Of a stretch of 55,734 nucleotides of DNA, positions 40,917 to 50,601 are shown piece by piece. The translations under genes were made by a program, and so were the position numbers. The stretch comes from Phycisphaeraceae bacterium (GTDB taxonomy: Bacteria > Planctomycetota > Phycisphaerae > Phycisphaerales > Phycisphaeraceae): the NCBI GenBank assembly GCA_029260655.1, contig JAJDCU010000057.1:1-55734 (forward strand). Direction: 5' to 3'. Below the pieces are notes generated by a model that ran no database searches, had not been told where the DNA came from, and saw only the letters and a list, made by a program, of their open reading frames with translations. Within the stretch, counting starts at the first letter, position 1. Every line of letters starts with the position of its first letter.

Positions 40917-42014
40917 TCAACGGATAGCAACTTCCTTGCCGCCGCGCTCGGCGGACCGGTAGACCCCGTCGAGCATCTTCTGAACCATCAGCCCGTGTTC
41001 GCCGGGGGCTGTTGAGGGCTTCTTGTAGAGGACATGGTCGACAAAGTCACGGAGCTTGGCATAGAAGAACCCATTGCTCGTCTTGGAAGTCTCCAGCCAC
41101 CCCGGGGTGATGTTGATCATATGCCCGTCCTCGTCGCGGAACAGTTTGGGGTCGGACCAGGTCCCGCCGCCCTTGTCGCCGATGAGTTGGAAGTCAAACA
41201 CGTCGCGCTCGATATGGCCGACGAACATCGCTTCGATATGCAGCACCGCGCCGTTTTCAAACCGGATGTGTCCCACCGCCAGGTCTTCCACGTCGTAGGT
41301 CTTGTGGTCCCAGCCCGGCCACATGGAGGCGATGCCGGCCGGTGGCTTGTTGCCCATGTAGGTCCATGTATTTCCGACGGCGGCGACGGGGCGGGGCGAA
41401 CCCATCGTGTAATGACACATCTCCAGCACGTGGACGCCGATATCGATCATCGGCCCGCCGCCCTGTAGTTTCTTTTGGCCAAACACCCCCCAGTTGGGTA
41501 TCCCCCGCCGGCGGACAGCCTGGACCTTCGCGAACATGATCTTGCCAAGTTTCCCGGCATCCACAGCCTGCTTGAGGAACTTGGTGCGGGGCTCGTATCG
41601 GTACTGGAAACCGATCACCAGTTTTCGGCGCGCCTTCTTGGCGGCGTCCAGCATGGCTTTCCCCTGGGTCGCGTTCATCGCCAGTGGCTTCTCGACAAAT
41701 ACATGGGCGCCCGCCTTGCTGGCCGCGATCGATGCCGGGGCGTGCAGGCCGTTGGGCGTGCAGACGATCACCGCGTCGGGTTTTATCTTCCTGAGCATCT
41801 GCTTGTAATCGGTGAACAAGCCTTCTTCGTCGATGTCGTATTTACCGGCCTTGTCCTTCATCGCCTGCCGGTTGACATCGGCCAGCGCAACGACCCGGGC
41901 CTCATCGATGAGTTTAAGGGCGTCGAGGTGGGTGGATGTGATCGCGCCCGCTCCGATGAACGCGATCCGTAGTGTGGGTTTCTGCCGTGGCGTCTTCGTC
42001 TTGGCTTGGGGCAT
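40917..42014 (-). CDS. Gfo/Idh/MocA family oxidoreductase
   Basis: An NAD(P)-dependent dehydrogenase, often acting on sugars, inositols or glycosides. Seen: the dinucleotide-binding motif RIAFIGAGAITSTHLDALK, the loop IVCTPNGLHAPASIAASKAGAHVFVEKPLAMN with the catalytic-site Lys of EKPLA, and GGGPMIDIGVHVLEMCHYTMG, in which the Asp and His are usual catalytic residues. Length (365) is normal. ATG at 42014. It lies 80 bp behind the FG-GAP/dockerin gene and is followed at once by the methyltransferase. Several planctomycete sugar loci carry such enzymes; the substrate here is unknown. Confidence 0.92.
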   Translation of the reverse strand: MPQAKTKTPRQKPTLRIAFIGAGAITSTHLDALKLIDEARVVALADVNRQAMKDKAGKYDIDEEGLFTDYKQMLRKIKPDAVIVCTPNGLHAPASIAASKAGAHVFVEKPLAMNATQGKAMLDAAKKARRKLVIGFQYRYEPRTKFLKQAVDAGKLGKIMFAKVQAVRRRGIPNWGVFGQKKLQGGGPMIDIGVHVLEMCHYTMGSPRPVAAVGNTWTYMGNKPPAGIASMWPGWDHKTYDVEDLAVGHIRFENGAVLHIEAMFVGHIERDVFDFQLIGDKGGGTWSDPKLFRDEDGHMINITPGWLETSKTSNGFFYAKLRDFVDHVLYKKPSTAPGEHGLMVQKMLDGVYRSAERGGKEVAIR

Positions 42015-42094
42015 GCGGGCAATCTTGGGTGGGGCACGGCGGGTGTGTTAATGAGCCATTGTACATACTCATTAACTCTGATTCGACCACGCCA

Positions 42095-43984
42095 TCATCG
42101 CCGGGCGCAACGGCGTGGGATCATCAGCGCGCCGATGAGCAGCAGTGTAACGGTGCCGGGCTCGGGCACCAATGCCGGGGGCGGTGGGCCCGAGTTCCAA
42201 TTACCCAGCACGGTGTTGAGGTCTTCGATCCCGACAAACCCATCGCCGGTGACGTCGCCCAGGAGCGGGTCGGCGGGGGTGACGTTTTGATTCCAACTGC
42301 CCAGAACGATATTCAGGTCCTCGATCCCGACAAACCCATCGCCGTTGAGGTCCCCGAGGGTGATGGGCTCGATGGCGTGTAACAACTGGTTCGCCGATAC
42401 GTTGCTCAGTTCCTGTACGAGGCCACTGGGCCAGGCGATGGTGATCAGGTCGATCGCGGCTGCGCCGGGGCCCAGCCCGAAGTGTGCGGCGAATTCGTTC
42501 TGGCTAAGAAAATTACTCCCGGCACCGATCTCCCGAACCATCTCATCGCCCGCGACAGCGGTGTCCGGGTCAACGGTAATGAACGCCCCGATGCCGTCGC
42601 GGTTGGAGACGGTCCCCTCGACTTCGATCCTCAGCCAGTCGTTGGTGTTGCCGCCGTCGTTGCGGTAGAGGACCGCCTCTTCGCCGTTCTTGGTGATGAA
42701 GATGTCCAGGTCGCCGTCATTGTCGTAATCGATGCTTAGCAGCCCGCGGCCCTGATCCCCATCCGTGATCCCCGAGGCGATGGAGATGTCGGTAAACACC
42801 CCGTTGTCGTTCTGGAAGAGGCGGGACTTGTCGAAAGAAAAAGGCCAGCCGTTGGTAATCGCCAGGTCCAGGTCGCTATCGTTGTCGTGATCGAGGAAGG
42901 TGCTGCCCCATGACCACCCCGAATCACGGACGCCGGCGGCGTCGGTCTGGTCGGAAAAAGTGCGGTCGCCGTTGTTGCGGTAGAGGCGGTTGCCGCTGTG
43001 CTCGCCGCCGATGAGGCCGGGGATCTTGACCAGGGCCGAGATGAACACGTCCAGCAGGCCGTCGCCGTCGTAATCGCCGACGGTCAGCCCCATCCCGTCC
43101 TCATCGGTGCCGAAGCTGGCGGCGAGCGTGCCGTCGGTGAACGTGCCGTCGCCGTTGTTCCAAAAGATCTGGCTGGTCTCGAAGTCGGCGGCGATGACCA
43201 GGTCGGGGTGGCCGTCGCGGTCCATGTCGGTGAAGGTCGAGGAGAAGCGGTAGGCTTTGGTGTCGGTGCCGGCGGGGAGGAACTGCGAGGGGCGGAAGAC
43301 GTCCAGCCCGGCGGCGGCGGTGACATCCTGGAAGTGCCCGGGGTTGGCGGCGCCGAGGTTGCGCAGCAGCCGCGAAGTACTCGCCGAGGTTTCGATGCCC
43401 CAGTCGTTGGTGTGGATATCCAGATATCCGTCGCCGTCGTAATCGCCGAAGGTGACGCTTTGTCCGTAGCGAGAGACGCCGCCGATGTCGGCGCCGCGCG
43501 AGACGGCCTGCTCGGTGAACTGCCCGGCACCGTCGTTGATATACATGTAAAACCGATCGGCGCCCGCCATGGTGGCGTCGCCTGCGGCGGTGACGTACAG
43601 GTCCAGGTCGCCATCGTTGTCGATATCCCCCCACGCCGGCCCGTTGGTGGGGAGGTTGGCGGTGAAGCCCGCGGCCGTGGAGACATCCTCGAACGTGCCG
43701 TCGCCCTTGTTGCGGTAAAGGATGTCCGGCGCGTCCAGGCGGGTGACAAAGATATCTGCCAGGCCGTCGTTGTCGAAGTCGCCTGCGGCGGCGCCCCCGG
43801 TCATGACCAACTGCCCGGCCCCGAGGCCCGCGTTCTGGACATGAGTTATTCCGGCGGCGGCTGTCACGTTGGTGTACACCACCGCCGAGGCGGGCTGCGA
43901 TCCAACGCATAGGGCACACACCGCGATCACCGAAGCGGTAGCCGACCGAGAATGTCTAAACACCCCACGCCATGAATCCACCAT
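42095..43984 (-). CDS. FG-GAP/VCBS-repeat, ASPIC/UnbV, dockerin-like, PEP-CTERM exported protein
   Basis: An exported 629-residue protein resembling the CRTAC1 family. Seen: a signal peptide (SVIAVCALCVGSQPASA), a beta-propeller of FG-GAP-type calcium repeats (for example GDFDNDGLADIFVTRLDAPDILYRNKGDGTF, WGDIDNDGDLDLYVT, FGDYDGDGYLDIHTN, IDYDNDGDLDIFITKNG), then a UnbV/ASPIC-like region (WLRIEVEGTVSNRDGIGAFITV, EIGAGSNFLSQNEFAAHFGLGPGAAAIDLITIAWPSGLVQEL). Two dockerin-like loops (42194-42355) and a PEP-CTERM tail (LVPEPGTVTLLLIGALMIPR) end the protein. The family often binds extracellular ligands or glycans. The ATG 43984 is chosen for its purine-rich GGGAG and proper signal peptide. The gene lies between the transporter and the oxidoreductase. 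Confidence 0.9.
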   Translation of the reverse strand: MVDSWRGVFRHSRSATASVIAVCALCVGSQPASAVVYTNVTAAAGITHVQNAGLGAGQLVMTGGAAAGDFDNDGLADIFVTRLDAPDILYRNKGDGTFEDVSTAAGFTANLPTNGPAWGDIDNDGDLDLYVTAAGDATMAGADRFYMYINDGAGQFTEQAVSRGADIGGVSRYGQSVTFGDYDGDGYLDIHTNDWGIETSASTSRLLRNLGAANPGHFQDVTAAAGLDVFRPSQFLPAGTDTKAYRFSSTFTDMDRDGHPDLVIAADFETSQIFWNNGDGTFTDGTLAASFGTDEDGMGLTVGDYDGDGLLDVFISALVKIPGLIGGEHSGNRLYRNNGDRTFSDQTDAAGVRDSGWSWGSTFLDHDNDSDLDLAITNGWPFSFDKSRLFQNDNGVFTDISIASGITDGDQGRGLLSIDYDNDGDLDIFITKNGEEAVLYRNDGGNTNDWLRIEVEGTVSNRDGIGAFITVDPDTAVAGDEMVREIGAGSNFLSQNEFAAHFGLGPGAAAIDLITIAWPSGLVQELSNVSANQLLHAIEPITLGDLNGDGFVGIEDLNIVLGSWNQNVTPADPLLGDVTGDGFVGIEDLNTVLGNWNSGPPPPALVPEPGTVTLLLIGALMIPRRCARR

Positions 43985-44308
43985 CTCCCGTCCTCTCACA
44001 AATGCTTCAGAAATACCCACACCCATCGCAGAAAGTGCGAAGGGTGATTCAGGTGGAACCGCGCTCAAGCCCCCACAGCTATTCACGGGAAGGAACCACA
44101 ATGAAACGATTCGCCATCTGACTATTGTACCTTAACCCATCGCCAATCAAACGATACTAATATCTGCATGCGGCGTATTCAAGACATTCGAATGGCACTG
44201 TAAATACTGATACACGAAGGGATTGTGGGCCTTTCACTTTCCGGCGTCCCGCGAGATGCAAACATTTCCCGGTTGGAGACGGCCTCTTAGGTGAACCATG
44301 GCGTCGGC

Positions 44309-46006
44309 CTAGCCCTTCATCCCCGTCAGCGTGACGCCTTGGATGAAGTACCGCTGGACGAAAAAGAAGAGGATGATGATCGGCAGGGTCATGATAAACG
44401 CCGCCGCCATCAACAGCCCGACGTCTCGGCCGGCGTGGAGGTTGAACTTGAACAACCCCATCGCCAGCGGGAACAGCCGGTCGTCGTTGACGTATATCAG
44501 CGGGCCCATGAAGTTGTTCCACGTCGCGATGAAGGTGTAGACCGCGATGATGGCGATGGTCGGTGTGACCAGCGGGACCATCACGTGCCAGTAGATGCGC
44601 AGGAATCCGCAGCCGTCGATCCTTGCGGCGTCTTCGAGGTCTCTGGGGATCGTCATGAGGAATTGGCGGAGCAGGAAGATGAAAAACGGCGTGCCAAAGA
44701 TCGCCGGCGCCCACAACGGCAACAGCGTGTCGTACCAGCCGACGGACTTGAAGATCAGAAACGATGGGACCATCGTGACCTGCGGCGGGATCATCATGGT
44801 CGCCAGCATGATGACGAAGCACAGGTCCCTGCCCGGCCAGTTCAGTCTCGCGAAGGCGTAGGCCGACAGCGTGGAGGCGAAGACCATCAAGACGATGCTG
44901 AGGATGCTCAGCGACAGGCTGGTCATGATGTACCGGCCGAAAGGTACCTCGCGGAACACGGCCCGGTACTGGTGCAAGATCTTATCCACCCAGGCGCCCG
45001 TAAGGCTGCTGGGCGTCACCGTCATCTCGACGGAATACGGCGGGCTGCCTTGGGGGGCCGGCCCGATGTGGTTCAGCCAATAGTAGATGCGGCGCTGCAT
45101 CGGGTCGGCCAAGCCGTCATGCCAGCGGAGCTGAATCTCGCGCCATTGGTGGTTCGAAAAATTGATCACCTCCGAACTGCGGTAGAGCTGGCCGGCACGT
45201 ACGACGTCGAACCCGACCCTCGCCCAACTCCCATCGCCGCGGCAACTGATCAATACACGGTCGATGTCTGCCGGCTCGAACCCGACCTGCGGCTCAATCC
45301 CAACAGTACCCGTCGGCTGGGCCTGAGTGAACCGGAGATTCAATTCCGAAAACACCTCGCCCTGCTGCCGCCGACCGACCAGCTCGCCGTCGCCTCGCAC
45401 AAGCCGCCAGCCTTCGCCGGCGGACACCGCGTGCATTTGGTAATCCGAACTGCGGACACGGACCGCCCCCACGCAGATCCGCCGATAGACCTGGTCGAAG
45501 ACCCGGGCAAGCATCGTGTCGTCGACCGATCTGCTCACCTCGTCCACGATCGCGTCGGCGCCCGCCGATCGGGCGGTGTCGCTGAGCCGCTCACCGATGA
45601 GGGTGAACAGCCCCCGGACCATCTCGGTGCGGTAAGCATCGGGATCGATCTGCCCCGACCCGATCGACACCTCACCGGCGTCGGTACGCGGCTGCCAGGC
45701 ATCGACTCGGTCTAGAAACAGCCGTTCGAGGCGCGGCTTGGCCTGATGCCAGTCAGACTCGTCCACGCCGGAGAACCCGCGCGGCTCATCGAACTTGTTG
45801 ACATCGATGTAAGGCGACGAAGCCTGGGGCTTTGGCGCGGTCGGCCAGAGGTCCGCGTCCGCGCTGGCCATCTCCCGGGTGGTCTTGAAGCTGGTCGCGA
45901 CCATCCAGACGAACGGGAAGCTGAACAACACCGCCCCGGTGACCAGCACCGTGTAGATGATGGCCATCTCGATCGAAAACAGTTTTCGGAAGAAGGAACG
46001 CTTCAT
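44309..46006 (-). CDS. Sugar ABC transporter permease (MalG/UgpE-like) with large extracytoplasmic insert
   Basis: An inner-membrane permease of the carbohydrate (CUT1) type. Seen: one N-terminal helix (MAIIYTVLVTGAVLFSFPFVWMVATSFKTTREM), then a roughly 280-residue extracytoplasmic insertion absent from normal MalG proteins, ending in a beta-rich part (SWARVGFDVVRAGQLYRSSEVINFSNHQWREIQLRW), then five further helices with the ATPase-docking EAA-like motif EDAARIDGCGFLRIYWHVMVPLVTP. 565 residues against the usual 270-300. The ATG (46004-46006) overlaps the fused gene's stop by four bases (ATGA). The insert may form a sugar-receiving domain. Confidence 0.9.
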   Translation of the reverse strand: MKRSFFRKLFSIEMAIIYTVLVTGAVLFSFPFVWMVATSFKTTREMASADADLWPTAPKPQASSPYIDVNKFDEPRGFSGVDESDWHQAKPRLERLFLDRVDAWQPRTDAGEVSIGSGQIDPDAYRTEMVRGLFTLIGERLSDTARSAGADAIVDEVSRSVDDTMLARVFDQVYRRICVGAVRVRSSDYQMHAVSAGEGWRLVRGDGELVGRRQQGEVFSELNLRFTQAQPTGTVGIEPQVGFEPADIDRVLISCRGDGSWARVGFDVVRAGQLYRSSEVINFSNHQWREIQLRWHDGLADPMQRRIYYWLNHIGPAPQGSPPYSVEMTVTPSSLTGAWVDKILHQYRAVFREVPFGRYIMTSLSLSILSIVLMVFASTLSAYAFARLNWPGRDLCFVIMLATMMIPPQVTMVPSFLIFKSVGWYDTLLPLWAPAIFGTPFFIFLLRQFLMTIPRDLEDAARIDGCGFLRIYWHVMVPLVTPTIAIIAVYTFIATWNNFMGPLIYVNDDRLFPLAMGLFKFNLHAGRDVGLLMAAAFIMTLPIIILFFFVQRYFIQGVTLTGMKG

Positions 46007-48804
46007 CGTTCGTAGTGCACCCATTTTTTGCTCAGCCACATCTGAAACAGCGTGACCGACAGGACCACGACAAACAGGATCCACGCCATCGCACTGGCCA
46101 TGCCCATGTTCAGAAACCGGAACGATTCGTTGAACAGCTTGTAGGCGTAAAAGAGGGTGGCGTCTGCGGGGCCGCCGTCGGTCATGATGTACGCCGACTC
46201 GAAGGTCTGGAAGACGCCGATCATCCCCATCAGGAAGTTGAAGAAGATGTAGGGCGTAAGCAGGGGCATGGTCACATGCTGGAATTGCTGGACGCGGTTA
46301 GCGCCGTCGATCTGGGCGGCCTCGTAGAGCGACTCGGGGATCTCCTTGAGCCCGGCGAGCCAGATGATCATGCCCCCGCCCGCGGCCCACAGCGCCATCA
46401 AGATCAGCGCGGGCTTGGCCCACACCGGGTCGTGCAGCCAGTGGGGGGGGTGGGTCACCCCCAACAACGAAAGCGCCCGGTTCAACAAGCCCGTCACTGG
46501 ATCAAATACCCATATCCACAGGATAAATCCCGCGACCGCCGGCACGATCACGGGCAGGTAGAAGATCGTCCGGAACAATGGCAGGCCCTTGGCTTTGGTG
46601 TTCAGCAGCATCGCCATCGCGAGCCCGACGATGATGATCAACGGCACGCCGAGGATCATGTACGCCGTGTTCCAAAGGCTCCGCCAAAGCAGCGGGTCGT
46701 TTGGCACACGCTTGCGGACCACGTCGTCGTAGTGGAAGCCCAGCGCGTTGGTGTAGTTATCCAAACCTACGAACACCGCCGGGTTAAGCACGTCGTAACG
46801 GCTGAAGCTGATAATCAGAGAGAAGACGATCGGCCCGGCGCCTAATACGATAAACCCGATCAACCAGGGGGATGCGCAGATGTAGCCTTCGATCCAGCTG
46901 CGGTGTGTGAGTCCTTGCTTTCGGGTCTTGTACTCCCGGTACCCGATGATGCTGGCGAAAGTCAGGAACACACCCACGACATAAGCCGCGATCAGTTTCA
47001 TCCACGGCACGGGCGGCCCGGTGGGGGGATTAAGGAACCTGTCAAGCGCTACATCGGCGCGCCGCTTGCCATAGTTCAGCGCCTCATACGGCTTTTGGAC
47101 ATGACGTATGGCCGACTCCATCGCGCGGATGTGTTCGCTCCACAGCATCTGACCGATCGGCGTGACCGGCCGGTACTTGCTGGTCGGTAATAGGTCGACG
47201 AACACCCGGTGGGCGCGGCGCATATCCTCCGACACAGCTGGGTTGTTCTCGACATACTCTTCTTGCAGCCAGCTCATCACCCGGCGGTCGGGGTGTGAAT
47301 ACGGGAAATACGTCTGCCCCTGGGCCCTGGCCAGCGAGGCCTCGAACTGCGTCATCAGGCGGTTCGCCTCCGCCGAGCACATCCATCGCAGAAGGTCCCA
47401 CGCGGCCTGTTTGTTCCTTGCGGAGGACGGGATCGCGTACGACCAGCCGCCCATCCATCCGACCGGTTTGTGGCCGGCGGCAAGACGCTTTTCGGGGATG
47501 GGTGCGCCGACCGCCCCGAAAGACAACTGGGGCGCATAGGCGCTGATGAGCTTGAGGTACCCGTCGCTGTCCATCCGCATCGACACCTTCCCGATCAGGA
47601 AGGGGTCCATCGGTCCGCTGCTTATGTTGGCGGTGAACGCCTGGGCGACCTTCACGCCGCCGATCGCGTCGTAGGCGTCGGTCATGAACTGAAGCGCTTC
47701 GACGACCTCCGGGCTGTCCAGCCGGCACTGCGAGCCGTCGTCGCTCATAAACTGCCCGCCGTTTAGCCACCCGAACATGTACAGCCAACTGTTGGCGAAC
47801 AGCGGGATGAAGCCCGCCGTCTTTAGCGCCCCGCTCTCGGGGTCGTAATAGGTCAACCGGGCGGAATAGCTGTCTTGATCGAAGATCTTGACCTGGCAAG
47901 TCCCGCCGGTGAATACGCCGGGGATAGCGGTCAGGCCGGACGGCTGTTCGCGCCGCATATCAATACGCACGGTGTCCGGGGAGAGGACTTCCGCGATGCG
48001 ACCGCGGAACACCTCGGTGCCGCTGACCAGGGCGATGACGTCGCCGGGCCTGACGCCGTGTGTATTCACATCAATCGGGGTGTCTTGCGGCAGGCTATCG
48101 TTGACCGCCGAGCGCCTGGTCCATGCCTCCAGCCGGACCTCGCCTTGGGCGGTCACCCGGGCGTCGGCGTGGACGAGCTTGTGGCAGAGTTGCTCCCACG
48201 TCCGCGGCGGCTTGGCCTGCCCGGCCTTTGCGGCGCCCGCGATCACCTCATCGTCGTCGGGTTCGTATACAAACCCCGCGCGGATCAGCGCATCACGATT
48301 GAAATAAAGTCCGCGGGTGTCGACGCTGATGGGGACCGCGTAGACCTTGTCTTTATAGATGCCCTCTTCCCAAGGCGGGCGGAAGAAGTTGTCCGGCCGA
48401 ACCCCGTCGGGGCGGTCCTTGTCGGCTTCTACAAAGGGGGCCAGGTCTTCAAACGCCCCACGGCTGGCCCATTCCACGACGGCGAACCGGTCGAACTGAA
48501 TCACATCCGGCGGCGCCCCCCCGGCTACACCCAAGAGGAACCGGGTCGGGTCGCTGGTCGCGTCACGGACCGACGCGGCGCCCATCAACACCTTGTACTG
48601 AGGGTTGCGCCGCTCGAACTCCTCGACCGCGACCCGGACCGCGTCGCCGGCCTCGACCGGGGTCCACAACAGAATTTCGGTCACCCCGGACTTACGCTCT
48701 TCCCGGCCGATGCGCGGGTAGAGGGCAGCGGCGATAGCCACCGCTAATATCACGGTGATCAAGAAGCGATTGGAAGCTACGAAGTGACAAGTAGAACGGA
48801 TCAT
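46003..48804 (-). CDS. Fused sugar-binding protein and ABC permease (MalF-like)
   Basis: Two ABC importer subunits in one 933-residue chain. Seen: an N-terminal membrane helix (SNRFLITVILAVAIAAALYP) acting as an anchor; a family 1 solute-binding domain (about 42-590; ILLWTPVEAGDAVRVAVEEFERRNP, GGAPPDVIQFDRFAV, YAVPISVDTRGLYFNRDAL, GWMGGWSYAIPSSARNKQAAWDLLRWMCS) with an about 120-residue insertion (190-320); then membrane helices from about 602 and the MalF-type permease with EAAQIDGANRVQQFQHVTMPLLT at 828-850. The binding domain faces outside, so it is a receptor tied to its channel. Stop overlaps the partner permease's ATG. No ATPase gene is near; a shared MsmX/UgpC-like ATPase is assumed. 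Confidence 0.92.
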   Translation of the reverse strand: MIRSTCHFVASNRFLITVILAVAIAAALYPRIGREERKSGVTEILLWTPVEAGDAVRVAVEEFERRNPQYKVLMGAASVRDATSDPTRFLLGVAGGAPPDVIQFDRFAVVEWASRGAFEDLAPFVEADKDRPDGVRPDNFFRPPWEEGIYKDKVYAVPISVDTRGLYFNRDALIRAGFVYEPDDDEVIAGAAKAGQAKPPRTWEQLCHKLVHADARVTAQGEVRLEAWTRRSAVNDSLPQDTPIDVNTHGVRPGDVIALVSGTEVFRGRIAEVLSPDTVRIDMRREQPSGLTAIPGVFTGGTCQVKIFDQDSYSARLTYYDPESGALKTAGFIPLFANSWLYMFGWLNGGQFMSDDGSQCRLDSPEVVEALQFMTDAYDAIGGVKVAQAFTANISSGPMDPFLIGKVSMRMDSDGYLKLISAYAPQLSFGAVGAPIPEKRLAAGHKPVGWMGGWSYAIPSSARNKQAAWDLLRWMCSAEANRLMTQFEASLARAQGQTYFPYSHPDRRVMSWLQEEYVENNPAVSEDMRRAHRVFVDLLPTSKYRPVTPIGQMLWSEHIRAMESAIRHVQKPYEALNYGKRRADVALDRFLNPPTGPPVPWMKLIAAYVVGVFLTFASIIGYREYKTRKQGLTHRSWIEGYICASPWLIGFIVLGAGPIVFSLIISFSRYDVLNPAVFVGLDNYTNALGFHYDDVVRKRVPNDPLLWRSLWNTAYMILGVPLIIIVGLAMAMLLNTKAKGLPLFRTIFYLPVIVPAVAGFILWIWVFDPVTGLLNRALSLLGVTHPPHWLHDPVWAKPALILMALWAAGGGMIIWLAGLKEIPESLYEAAQIDGANRVQQFQHVTMPLLTPYIFFNFLMGMIGVFQTFESAYIMTDGGPADATLFYAYKLFNESFRFLNMGMASAMAWILFVVVLSVTLFQMWLSKKWVHYER

Positions 48805-48957
48805 GATGCTCGTGGACCACTCTCAATCATTTCGCATGACGACCCTGTCTCCGGAACCTGTGTGTTGCGCCGCACCTCAACGCTTACCGTGTACCTGCTT
48901 GAATAACACGCGGTCAAGGATTGGCAGGCTCCGCTTGCCCCATCATATAATCCCTGG

Positions 48958-50469
48958 TCAAACCGGGTCCACCTCCCGGATGACCGGCCGGATTCGCTTC
49001 ATGACTGTTTTCGGCTTCATGTAGGCAAGGAGCTCGTCGAGGCCGAACGTTGCGAATCCGGTCGCACGGTCGGACATCGCGTAGGGCATCACCAACCGGT
49101 CCTTGTGGATGATCGCGCCGCAGGTATACACGACATTGGGGACGTAGCCGTCGCGCTCGTCCTCGGTCGGCACGAGGATAGGCTCACGGGTCCGTCCGAT
49201 GACCCGGCTAGGGTCATCCAGATCCAGGAGCAAGGCCCCGATGCAATACTGCCGCATGGGGCCGACGCCGTGGGTCAGCAGCAGCCAACCGCGGTCGGTC
49301 TCCAGCGGAGACCCGCAATTGCCGATCTGCACCGACTCCCAGGGACTCACAGGCTTCTGGAGCAGCTTGGCGTTGTTCCAGATGTGGGGGTTGTCTGACT
49401 TCATCAGGTAGAGGCTCTCGCCGTCGAGCCGGGACACCATCATGTACTGCCCGCCGATCTTGCGTGGGAACAGCGCCATCCCCTTGTTGCGGGCGCACTT
49501 GCCTGTGAGCGTCATGATGCGGAAGCGGCGGAAGTCCGTCGTCTCGAACATCTGGGGAAGGACATTAAACCCGTCGTAAGCGGTGTAGGTTCCGTAATAG
49601 GTCACCCGCTGATCATCCTCGACGAATCGGACCAGCCGGACGTCCTCCATGCCCGCGCTCTCGCCGTCGGCCATCGGGAAGATAACCATGTCGCCGGGTG
49701 CGACATGATCGTCGAAGCTCAGCTCGTAATTCGCTTGAGCCAGGTGGCGCACGTGCTTCACCGCGGCCTTCATCGCCGGGCACTCGTGATGCAGTTTCAG
49801 CAGGCCCTCAACCGATCGCTCCAGGTTTGCCATGGTGAAGTGGTCGCCGAGTTGGTCGAGGATGCTATCGATCTCGTGGCTATGACAGCCCATCTCGACC
49901 AGCTTCATCCGGAACAGCTTCTTGTCGTAGAGGTGGTCGGAGATGATTTTCCCGGTGCTGGGTGAGTTGTCGGGGCTGTCCATGGTGATCCCGCCGTCGC
50001 CGTGGATGACGCCCTGCCAGAACACGATCGAGGAGATGTGCCCCTCGCCGGTCGCCCGCAGGCTCATGAGGGCCCTTATATCACCCGCCGGCACGCCGGA
50101 TTGGTCTGGGTGCAGCACGATCGAGGGGTTGAACAGCGCCGCGGACTCGATCGAGTACTCCTTGGTGAAGTGCGCGCCAATCAAGAGCTGGCGGTTCTCG
50201 GATAACACCGAATCGGGGGCCATGTATTGCGTGACTTTTTCGAAGTGTTCACGCAGGATGGAGTTGATGCCGTTGTGCCTGTCGACGAAGCACTTCATGA
50301 CCCTGTCCAACACGTCATCAACCTCATCCTCGGTCAGCGACATCACCCGGCCGATGACCGAACGTATCCGGTCGCCGTTCACCAGGTCCAGGTACATGGC
50401 GATCACCCGTTTATGATTCGAACGGAAAACGTCCGAACCTCGATCCACATTGATCTCAACAACTCTCAT
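48958..50469 (-). CDS. Glycoside hydrolase family 130 phosphorylase-like protein
   Basis: A five-bladed beta-propeller enzyme of family GH130, whose members phosphorolyse or hydrolyse beta-mannosides (for example beta-1,4-mannooligosaccharide phosphorylase). Seen: an N-terminal lead with VFRSNHKRVIAMYL, a helical section (about 30-80), RALMSLRATGEGHISSIVFW, then the family's later blocks GMEDVRLVRFVEDD, KGMALFPRKIGGQYMMVSRLDGESLYLM, WESVQIGNCGSPLETDRGWLLLTHGVGPMRQYCIGALLLDLDDPSRVIGRTREPIL and YVPNVVYTCGAI. No signal peptide, so cytoplasmic. ATG at 50469 is preferred to the GTG 9 bases upstream. It sits 153 bp before the binding-protein/permease fusion, fitting use of the imported sugar. Specificity cannot be read. 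Confidence 0.92.
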   Translation of the reverse strand: MRVVEINVDRGSDVFRSNHKRVIAMYLDLVNGDRIRSVIGRVMSLTEDEVDDVLDRVMKCFVDRHNGINSILREHFEKVTQYMAPDSVLSENRQLLIGAHFTKEYSIESAALFNPSIVLHPDQSGVPAGDIRALMSLRATGEGHISSIVFWQGVIHGDGGITMDSPDNSPSTGKIISDHLYDKKLFRMKLVEMGCHSHEIDSILDQLGDHFTMANLERSVEGLLKLHHECPAMKAAVKHVRHLAQANYELSFDDHVAPGDMVIFPMADGESAGMEDVRLVRFVEDDQRVTYYGTYTAYDGFNVLPQMFETTDFRRFRIMTLTGKCARNKGMALFPRKIGGQYMMVSRLDGESLYLMKSDNPHIWNNAKLLQKPVSPWESVQIGNCGSPLETDRGWLLLTHGVGPMRQYCIGALLLDLDDPSRVIGRTREPILVPTEDERDGYVPNVVYTCGAIIHKDRLVMPYAMSDRATGFATFGLDELLAYMKPKTVMKRIRPVIREVDPV

Positions 50470-50601
50470 GAAACGCACATCCTCACAGAATCGTCCAAAG
50501 TAAACCGGGCCCTAAAAGAGCCCGCCGCCTCGTTACTCATCCGCCGGAAAGACCATTCCCTCTGGCGATTGTGGTGGGGCGGTGGTCCGCCTCGCCACAG
50601 A

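Noticed and set aside
44291-45715. A 474-codon plus-strand open frame opposite the permease gene
   Set aside because: The minus-strand permease has clear membrane helices and an EAA motif; the opposite frame is a charged, repetitive shadow.
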